This document shows positions 6,146 through 12,375 of a stretch of 13,992 nt of DNA, piece after piece (positions within the stretch are counted from its first letter, which is position 1; each line of letters starts with the position of its first letter). The stretch spans positions 8,480 through 22,471 of the forward strand of contig DKKK01000051.1 of NCBI GenBank assembly GCA_002455215.1, given 5' to 3'. The DNA comes from Anaerolineales bacterium UBA6668 (GTDB lineage Bacteria > Chloroflexota > Anaerolineae > Anaerolineales > UBA6668). The notes beneath the pieces were generated by a model. That model was not told the origin of the DNA. It searched no databases and saw only the letters and a program-made list of their open reading frames with translations. A program made the position numbers and the translations under genes.

Positions 6146-7915
6146 ATGCCTAATTATGCTACTGCTGTCAATGACTTTCGACAAGCCAGACGCAAAGCCG
6201 CGATGGAAGAAATTATGGCGCGATTGGCTGGTAAATCTGCACAATTACTTTCATTTGAAGATGCCCGCCGCAGTGTTGCAGAAGTTGATGCTGTTTTGAG
6301 ACCCAAAGAACTTAAGGAGATTCCCCTAAACGCAATTGTGGGTAGTGTTGGCAGACAGCACGATTTTACCCGCTCGTTTTTGCCGCTACGCGACTCAGAC
6401 GAAGACCGTTGGGTGCGCATTGAACACGCCCAAATGTACGAAGGTGGCACCCCGCCGATTGAAGTGTATCAGCTCGGCGATGCTTATTTTGTGTTGGATG
6501 GCAATCATCGGGTATCGGTGGCACGGCGACTAGGAGCAGATACGATTGAAGCATACGTGACAACTATCCCGGTAACGGTGCCCATTACCCCAGATACATC
6601 TCCCGAAGAATTGATTGTCAAGGAAAGACAAGCACGCTTTTTGGAAAAAACCGGCTTAACCCGCTACGCCCCTGCCCAAGCATTTGATATGTCTCACGCC
6701 GGGCATTACGAAACATTGCTGGAACAAATCGAAGAAGTGCGCCAAAAGCTGGCACAAACCACGGGCAGAAGCCACAGTATGCAAATTGCGGCAAGCCACT
6801 GGTATGAAAATATTTATGAGCCAGTACTATCTGCCATCCGCCGCCGCAATTTGCTCGAAGAACACCCCGGGCGCACGGAAGCCGATTTGTATGTGTGGTT
6901 GGTGGAAAACCGTTACCAGTTGGAAGAGCAGTTGCAATGGAACTTGCCTACCGAAGCGACCACCATGGATTTGGCAGAGCAAGCTCAGCATCGCCACCGC
7001 AAAGGGTTTTTTACGCGTACCAGTGAAGCTGTTCAGCGTTTGATATTGCCGGAATCTCTTCGAGCCGGACCTTCACCGGGTACTTGGCGAAAACGGCTAG
7101 AGCTACGGGCGCAAATGTGGAGCAGCTTGCGCGACCAAGTGATGTTCCGCGATATTCTGGTGCCCTTGCGGGGCACACCCGACAGTTGGCAAGCACTCTA
7201 TCAAGCAGTCGAAATTGCTCATTTGGAAGGCGGTCAAGTTCTTGGGTTGCACATTCACCAAGAGATTAGCGCGTTTTCTGCCCCACAGACGGCAACCGCC
7301 AGTGAAATTGAAGCGAAATTCCGCCAAGTTTGTCTCTCGGCTGGTGTGCCACATCAATTTGCCCTAGAAGAAAATAATCAACTCACCAAGACTGTGGTGG
7401 AACGGGCACGCTGGGCTGACCTGATTGTGATGCACATTAGCCAGCGTCCCAGTAGTAAGACTTTTTCAAGATTAGCCTACGGCACACGCACCATCGTTTT
7501 GCAGAGCGCCCGCCCAGTCTGGTTGGTGCCGACTGAGTATCGCCCTATTCGGCAGGTGTTGCTTGCCTTTGATGGCAGTGAAAAGTCCAAAGAAGCGTTG
7601 TATATCGCCGCTTATATTGGTACAGATTGGAAGGCAAAAGTGACCGTGCTTACCAGCAAAGATCAATACGGCACAGAATTGAGTCATCAGGATTTTGCCC
7701 ACGAATATCTGAAATCCTTCAAAATTGATGTAAACTTTCTGCAAAAAGAAGGTGATGAACCTGCTGATGTGATTTTGCAAAGCGCTTCGGAATGCAATGC
7801 CGATGTGCTCTTGGTTGGAGGCTATGGCTATAACCCGTTGATGGAATTGATGCTCGGCAGTACGGTTAACGGCATCTTGCAGAAATCGAAAATACCGATT
7901 TGTGTGTGCCAGTAA
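6146..7915 (+). CDS. ParB/Srx-like domain fused to two universal stress protein (UspA) domains
   Basis: This 589-residue soluble protein has three parts. The N-terminal part (about 55-140) looks like a ParB/sulfiredoxin-type nucleotide-binding fold: LNAIVGSVGR, PPIEVYQLGDAYF, then DGNHRVSVARRLG at 118-130, in which DGNHR is the signature. A helical, charged linker (about 155-330) follows. Two UspA domains end the protein. The first (about 334-455, starting FRDILVPLRG) has lost the ATP-binding glycines. The second (about 458-589) keeps G-x2-G-x9-G-S as GGYG at 558-561 and GS at 571-572, so only the last domain is likely to bind ATP. Function is unknown; a nucleotide-sensing stress role is inference. 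The gene stands alone, divergent from the EamA gene, with a promoter that suggests a leaderless transcript. I favour ATG 6146 because it directly follows the TATAAT. Confidence 0.85.
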   Translation: MPNYATAVNDFRQARRKAAMEEIMARLAGKSAQLLSFEDARRSVAEVDAVLRPKELKEIPLNAIVGSVGRQHDFTRSFLPLRDSDEDRWVRIEHAQMYEGGTPPIEVYQLGDAYFVLDGNHRVSVARRLGADTIEAYVTTIPVTVPITPDTSPEELIVKERQARFLEKTGLTRYAPAQAFDMSHAGHYETLLEQIEEVRQKLAQTTGRSHSMQIAASHWYENIYEPVLSAIRRRNLLEEHPGRTEADLYVWLVENRYQLEEQLQWNLPTEATTMDLAEQAQHRHRKGFFTRTSEAVQRLILPESLRAGPSPGTWRKRLELRAQMWSSLRDQVMFRDILVPLRGTPDSWQALYQAVEIAHLEGGQVLGLHIHQEISAFSAPQTATASEIEAKFRQVCLSAGVPHQFALEENNQLTKTVVERARWADLIVMHISQRPSSKTFSRLAYGTRTIVLQSARPVWLVPTEYRPIRQVLLAFDGSEKSKEALYIAAYIGTDWKAKVTVLTSKDQYGTELSHQDFAHEYLKSFKIDVNFLQKEGDEPADVILQSASECNADVLLVGGYGYNPLMELMLGSTVNGILQKSKIPICVCQ

Positions 7916-7984
7916 GGGAAGCGGGATAGGGGAAGCGGGATACAGGATATGGGAAGCGGGATACAGGATACAGGATATGGGATG
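7916..7984. repeat. small variable tandem repeat
   Basis: GGGAAGCGGGATA occurs three times (7916, 7930, 7951) right after the stop codon. The three copies are followed by zero, one and two copies of CAGGATA, and then by GGGATG. This graded pattern suggests slipped-strand expansion. It is too short and irregular for a CRISPR. Confidence 0.75.
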
Positions 7985-8306
7985 TTTCGGTTTGGGTTAC
8001 TCAATTACTCGCTCCGCCTTCGCTATCTGGGGAAAACCCATTTTCCGGGTGCGTGGCATCCGATAATCCCGCCCATTCGCACGCCGAATTAGGAGTGTGT
8101 TGGTAAAGCCCCCTGTGTCCGCAACAAGGATTTTCAGACTTAGAGATTACGCTGAGTTTTGAACGGCGCAGTTTTTATGTCGTTTCCCACTCAACTAGCG
8201 GGTAACATCTATCTTTGCTTGTGCGACTATGCCTGGGCAGTTACAAAATCCACAATTCGCGATGCAGGACACATACCAAACAGAGTACCCGTGTTGAATG
8301 TATAAA
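7985..8306. other. intergenic stretch without a recognisable gene
   Basis: I see no supported reading frame on either strand. It contains a small perfect hairpin, GGAAAA-CCCA-TTTTCC, near 8033-8048. A second short stem, ATTCG-CACGC-CGAAT, lies near 8078-8092. A dispersed-repeat copy lies at the right end. An uncharacterised small RNA or a decayed element are both possible; neither can be supported here. Confidence 0.5.
8261..8304 (+). repeat. dispersed repeat, copy 2
   Basis: It matches 2961-3000 at GGACACATACCAA versus GGCACACATGCCAA and at ACCCGTGTTGAAT versus ACCCGTGTCGAAT, with small indels in between. This copy ends at the base of the ATPase terminator and lacks the inverted left arm seen at 2904-2915. 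Confidence 0.5.
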
Positions 8307-8343
8307 AAAAGAGCGCGTCTATTAAACGAGAACACGCTCTTTT
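8307..8343 (-). terminator. rho-independent terminator of the P-type ATPase gene
   Basis: Read on the minus strand, AAAAGAGCG pairs with CGCTCTTTT, with further pairs after one mismatch, and a run of seven T follows. It begins 24 bases after the ATPase stop codon. The + strand side has only four T after the stem, so it may also stop rightward transcription weakly. Confidence 0.85.
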
Positions 8344-8367
8344 GAATGGTGGCAAACTCAGCGGGCG

Positions 8368-11064
8368 TTACTTTTGCTGGCGTTTGCTAATTTCCACAGC
8401 TACCCCAACCAAGCTTGCCAAGCCAAGACTGATGGCTAAATCTTGCAATGCCAGTGGTTGGGTGCTAAAGAAGGACTGTAGCGGCGGCAGGTAGATGACC
8501 AGCAGTTGTAAGACAATGACCAGCACCGCCAACCCAAACAGGGCAGGATTGCCAAGTGGGTTCATACGCCAAACGGGGGTGCGATTTGAGCGGCTGGTTA
8601 AAGCCTGAAAGACCTGTGCAAATGCCAACGTGCTGAAGACCATTGTTTGCCATTCGATGCGTTCCGCAAAGAAGTACCAAGCCCCCACGCCCAAACCAAT
8701 TGCCCCCATGAGCGCACCGACCCACACAACTTGTATGCCTGCCCCCCGGCTGAATACACCTTCTTTGGGAGAAATAGGCGGCTGGCGCATCACGTCCTTT
8801 TCCGGTGGTTCCACGCCCATTCCCAAGCCCAGCAAACCATCGGTAAGCAGGTTCAACCAGAGCAATTGTAAGGGCAAGAGCGGGAGTGGCTTGCCAAGAA
8901 ATGGGGCGATGAGCATCACCAACACTTTGCCGATATTACCAGCCACCGAGAAGCGCACAAACTTGCGAATATTATCGTAAATCATGCGCCCTTGCTCCAC
9001 GGCAGAGACAATGGTGGTGAAATTGTCATCCAAAAGCACCATATCTGCGGCTTCACGGCTGACATCGGTGCCGGTTATGCCCATTGCCACACCAATATCG
9101 GCACGCTTGAGCGCGGGCGCATCGTTGACCCCGTCGCCGGTCATGGAGACAATCGCGCCTTCGGCTTGCAGTGCTTGCACAATACGCAATTTGTGTTCGG
9201 GCGAAACCCGTGCAAAAACTGCTACATCGTGAACCGCTTCGCGCAAACCGGCTTCATCCAACTGCTCCAACTGTTGACCGGTTAGGGCACGGCTCTCTGC
9301 ACTGGCTATACCGAGTTCTTTGGCGATTTGGAGGGCGGTCAGCGGGTGGTCGCCGGTAATCATAATCGGACGGATGCCGGCGGTCTTGCAGGTTGTCACT
9401 GCGTCTTTTACTTCCGGGCGTGGCGGGTCTATCAAGCCAAACACACCTAAGAAGATTAGCTGTTCTTCCAGATGCTCACTCACTGCCGGTAATTGGTCAT
9501 AGGCACGCATGGCTACGCCCAACACGCGCATTCCTTGCTTTGCCAGACGTTCATTTGCTTGTATGATACGCTCTTGCCAAGCGGGGGTCACCCCTTCAAG
9601 GTGTCCATTTACCCACACAGCCGTAGTTTTTGTCAATAATCCGTCCGGCGCACCTTTTGTAAACGAAACATAGGGCGCATGTGCTTGTGGAAAACCATCC
9701 AACAAAGCGGGGTTTTGATTGCGATGTAAGGTGGTCATGCGTTTGCGGTCGCTGTCGAACGGCACTTCACCCACGCGGGGCATGGTTTCTTCGAGCATGG
9801 ATTGCCAAACCCCCATGCGTGCGCCCGCCACCACGAGTGCGCCTTCAGTCGGGTCGCCCATTGCTTGAAAACGGTTATTGCCTTCGTCAATCAGTCGGGC
9901 ATCGTTGCAGAGTGCCCCACCCAACAAGAGCAATTGCCACGGCGTTTCCACCGGAGTCTGATTGCGCGAGTGGAAAGAAGCCTGCCCATCTACCAGTTCT
10001 TCGGTCAGGTCTAAGGTGTGTTCTGCCATGTCTAGCACAACCACGGTCATGCGATTTTCAGTGAGTGTGCCGGTTTTATCGGAGCAGATGATGCCTACTG
10101 AGCCGAGTGTCTCCACGGCGGGCAATTTGCGAATGAGTGCTTTTTGGCGAAGCATGCGTTGGGCACCCAGTGCCAGTGTGATGGTGACAACCGCCGGTAG
10201 TCCTTCTGGAACAATGGCAACGGCGACACTTACGGCGGTTAGCAAAAGATGTTGCACGCTATCACCACGCCACCAACCAATCAAAAATACCAAAGCGGCA
10301 ATGGCTACTCCTGCGACTGCCAACATTTTGCCGAGTCGGTCTAAACGCTTTTGCAGGGGTGTCACTTCGTTGGGGCTTTGTTGCAACAAGCGGGCGATAT
10401 TGCCCAGTTCGGTGTTCATGCCAGTATTGAGAATAATGGCAGTGCCACGCCCATTGGTGACGGTTGTGCCTAGAAATAGCAAGTTACGGCGGTCGCCTAG
10501 CGATAAATCGGGGCTGGGAATGGGTTTGTTATGCTTTTCGATAGGTTCGGATTCGCCTGTTAGTGCGGCTTCCTGAACCCGTAGATTCGCTTCTTCAAGC
10601 ACACGCGCATCAGCGGGCACAATGTTGCCGGTTTCCAACTGCAAAATATCACCGGGCACTAGCTCGCGGGCAGAGATTTCCTGCCATTGCCCTTTGCGCC
10701 GCACTCGAACATTTGGGACTGCCATGCGTTTGAGTGCGGCCATTGCTTGTTCAGCACGGTATTCTTGGCTGAAACCAAGCAAGGCAAACAAGATGACGAT
10801 TGCGCCAATGGCGATGGTATCTTTAAATGAACCGAGTAGCCCGGAGATAACTGCCGCGGCAATCAGGATGAGTACCATGGTGGCAGTCAGTTGTTCCCAC
10901 AAAATATGCCAAACGGTGCGGGATTTGCCTTCTTTAAGTTCGTTGGCTCCGTGCTGTTTTAACCGTTCTGTTGCAATTTCAGGGGTCAAGCCTTCTTGCT
11001 GGGTTTGCAATACTGCGAGCGTTTCGGCAGTAGTGAGTGTGTGCCAAATAGGGTTTTGTGACAT
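8368..11064 (-). CDS. P2-type cation-transporting P-type ATPase, probably Ca2+
   Basis: This is an ATP-driven membrane cation pump of 898 residues, the normal size for bacterial P2A pumps. The N-terminal cation-ATPase domain (1-70) is followed by the actuator with TGES at 169-172, M4 with PEGLP at 286-290, the phosphorylation site DKTGTLT with Asp329, KGAPD at 470-474, TGD at 570-572, the hinge TGDGVND at 642-648, and a six-helix C-terminal half. Ion-site residues matching SERCA Glu309, Asn768, Asn796, Thr799 and Asp800 are present (E287, N710, N738, T741, D742). The position of SERCA Glu771 is Lys713 (N-I-G-K). That suggests one Ca2+ per cycle or an altered ion. No metal-binding N-terminal domain is seen, arguing against a P1B heavy-metal pump. 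It is a single gene with its own terminator. No Shine-Dalgarno site is evident. Confidence 0.92.
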   Translation of the reverse strand: MSQNPIWHTLTTAETLAVLQTQQEGLTPEIATERLKQHGANELKEGKSRTVWHILWEQLTATMVLILIAAAVISGLLGSFKDTIAIGAIVILFALLGFSQEYRAEQAMAALKRMAVPNVRVRRKGQWQEISARELVPGDILQLETGNIVPADARVLEEANLRVQEAALTGESEPIEKHNKPIPSPDLSLGDRRNLLFLGTTVTNGRGTAIILNTGMNTELGNIARLLQQSPNEVTPLQKRLDRLGKMLAVAGVAIAALVFLIGWWRGDSVQHLLLTAVSVAVAIVPEGLPAVVTITLALGAQRMLRQKALIRKLPAVETLGSVGIICSDKTGTLTENRMTVVVLDMAEHTLDLTEELVDGQASFHSRNQTPVETPWQLLLLGGALCNDARLIDEGNNRFQAMGDPTEGALVVAGARMGVWQSMLEETMPRVGEVPFDSDRKRMTTLHRNQNPALLDGFPQAHAPYVSFTKGAPDGLLTKTTAVWVNGHLEGVTPAWQERIIQANERLAKQGMRVLGVAMRAYDQLPAVSEHLEEQLIFLGVFGLIDPPRPEVKDAVTTCKTAGIRPIMITGDHPLTALQIAKELGIASAESRALTGQQLEQLDEAGLREAVHDVAVFARVSPEHKLRIVQALQAEGAIVSMTGDGVNDAPALKRADIGVAMGITGTDVSREAADMVLLDDNFTTIVSAVEQGRMIYDNIRKFVRFSVAGNIGKVLVMLIAPFLGKPLPLLPLQLLWLNLLTDGLLGLGMGVEPPEKDVMRQPPISPKEGVFSRGAGIQVVWVGALMGAIGLGVGAWYFFAERIEWQTMVFSTLAFAQVFQALTSRSNRTPVWRMNPLGNPALFGLAVLVIVLQLLVIYLPPLQSFFSTQPLALQDLAISLGLASLVGVAVEISKRQQK

Positions 11065-11106
11065 GATTATTAATAAAGAAGATACAGGTCTTTTAAATCG
11101 CGCCTA

Positions 11107-11112
11107 ATTTTA
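11107..11112 (-). promoter_or_regulatory. candidate extended -10 of the ATPase gene
   Basis: The minus strand reads TGC followed by TAAAAT, an extended -10 form, preceded by a run of seven T. It lies about 43 bases before the ATG. No good -35 is seen, which is common for extended -10 promoters. Confidence 0.35.
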
Positions 11113-11220
11113 GCAAAAAAATGCGCAATTGCACGGCAAACTGAGCAAGATTTAAGAGTCATTAATATTTGAACGCCATCAAGAGAATGGGTTTGGGTAG
11201 TGGCAAGCGTCGCAGATGCC

Positions 11221-11402
11221 GTCTTAGTGGCGGTTTGAAATTTGCGTAGCAAATACGGCGTGTTCGTAGCCGGTGAAGGATGGGGCGAGCGGGGTGGTGC
11301 TAGCGGCTAGCGTTTTGCCAAAGTCGCCGTAATCCGTAAATCCGCCTGCCACCGCCCCACCCGCTCCCGTGACCGCCCGCCCACTGCCCAGCGCGTCTAG
11401 CT
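11221..11402 (-). pseudogene. displaced RHS-core fragment, direct repeat of 13645-13826
   Basis: Read on the minus strand this encodes LDALGSGRAVTGAGGAVAGG through SFTGYEHAVFATQISNR, then His and a stop. It matches the RHS protein at 13645-13826 without any gap (constant offset 2424) and with about 20 mismatches in 182 bases by my count. Many mismatches are clustered in the middle. The intact copy has NRYYDP; here the second Tyr codon TAT is TAA at 11224-11226. There is no start codon or ribosome site, so it is a remnant. The homology stops abruptly at 11402, inside the stop codon of the gene upstream of it in reading direction. Such downstream core remnants are known from RHS loci where toxin cassettes have been swapped. 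Confidence 0.85.
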
Positions 11403-12354
11403 ATGCGGTGTTGCCACTGTAAATGGTCCCGTTTTTGGAGGAGAGTTGCTTCGGTAAATCCCAATCTGCTACATCCAGTGCTGTCCCTAAAACTTGTCGA
11501 AGTTTTTCAGTTATTGCCGGGTTTTCGGCTCGCATATCTTTAGATGTCTTAATTAGATATTTCCCTTCAGCAAATTGCTCAACAATGATTTCAGGATTTT
11601 CTTGAAAAAACTTGGGGGGTACTTTCTCAAATATATTTCCCGGTACAAATGTCAGCCACTGTGCGGTTTTCACTTCCTGATTTTCCACATAGAATTCTAA
11701 GGGAGGATACGTGGGAAGCATCGAATCGCATAACGATGCAATAAGGCTTTGTTTGGTAAGAACAGTGCGATCATTGCTCATATACCCATAAAACGAATTT
11801 TGATGGGTTGTAATCCACTTTTTTATTGTTTCGACAAGTAGTTGTTCATCTAAGCCAATTTTCTGATAAATACCTTCGTGTATTTTAGTTTCAATGATCG
11901 TTTCTGAATCCATATATGGCTTGAGATACCCCCCCTCTATTGGGCAATACCCAATTCCAATTTTGTTCTCAAGATTTATACCAAAAGATAATTGGGCAAT
12001 ATCTATACGGTCAATATCAGGCTTGTCGAACTTTGCAGTCATTTTAGGCGCAAAGCCAAAATAAAAATATACGAAACTTGTCGGGCTGTCAAAATCCAAA
12101 CCATCAAAATTGATTTTTTCCCATTCACCGCGATAGGTCCATGAAAATCTCTTTTTTTTCTCATAGGATATGTACAACTTTGGTGTAAGCCAAAACTCTT
12201 TTAAATGTGTTTGGTATGGGTAGAATAAGTTTAGCCAATCTTGCAGGATATTCCTGACTTTTTGTGCCGAAAGGATACCTTCCATGCGTAAGCGCAATGA
12301 AAGTATCGGTGCTTGTTCCATATACTCACGAGAAATTGATAATAAATCGAACAT
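11401..12354 (-). CDS. probable immunity protein for the RHS C-terminal toxin
   Basis: I do not recognise the family. The 317-residue protein has no signal peptide and no membrane segment, so it is likely cytosolic. It is rich in aromatic and Lys residues, with an alternating beta/alpha look (for example LEFYVENQEVKTAQWLTFVP around 223-242). The assignment as immunity protein is inference from position: it begins 21 bases after the stop of the RHS toxin gene, on the same strand, with AAGG just before the ATG, and is followed at once by a displaced RHS-core fragment. It is much more AT-rich than the RHS core (line 11941-12000 is about 33% GC). The TAG stop uses two bases of the adjoining RHS repeat, so the native C-terminus may have been altered at the junction. 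Imm52-like or DUF3396-like families are possible but unproven. Confidence 0.7.
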   Translation of the reverse strand: MFDLLSISREYMEQAPILSLRLRMEGILSAQKVRNILQDWLNLFYPYQTHLKEFWLTPKLYISYEKKKRFSWTYRGEWEKINFDGLDFDSPTSFVYFYFGFAPKMTAKFDKPDIDRIDIAQLSFGINLENKIGIGYCPIEGGYLKPYMDSETIIETKIHEGIYQKIGLDEQLLVETIKKWITTHQNSFYGYMSNDRTVLTKQSLIASLCDSMLPTYPPLEFYVENQEVKTAQWLTFVPGNIFEKVPPKFFQENPEIIVEQFAEGKYLIKTSKDMRAENPAITEKLRQVLGTALDVADWDLPKQLSSKNGTIYSGNTA

Positions 12355-12375
12355 AATACCTTGAACGTTGAGAAA

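Noticed and set aside
7916..7984. Possible CRISPR array
   Set aside because: Units are too short, contiguous and irregular, with no spacers and no cas genes nearby.
7985..8300. Decayed transposase or other broken gene
   Set aside because: Both strands show frequent stops, and no transposase or integrase motif could be recognised; left as unexplained intergenic DNA.
9962..10576. 204-codon plus-strand frame inside the ATPase gene
   Set aside because: Antisense shadow of a well-conserved P-type ATPase; composition is low-complexity Ser/Thr/Arg with no motif.
11070..11252. 60-codon minus-strand frame upstream of the ATPase
   Set aside because: It starts at a TTG in the wrong frame of the RHS remnant and runs through the ATPase promoter region; no ribosome site or family.
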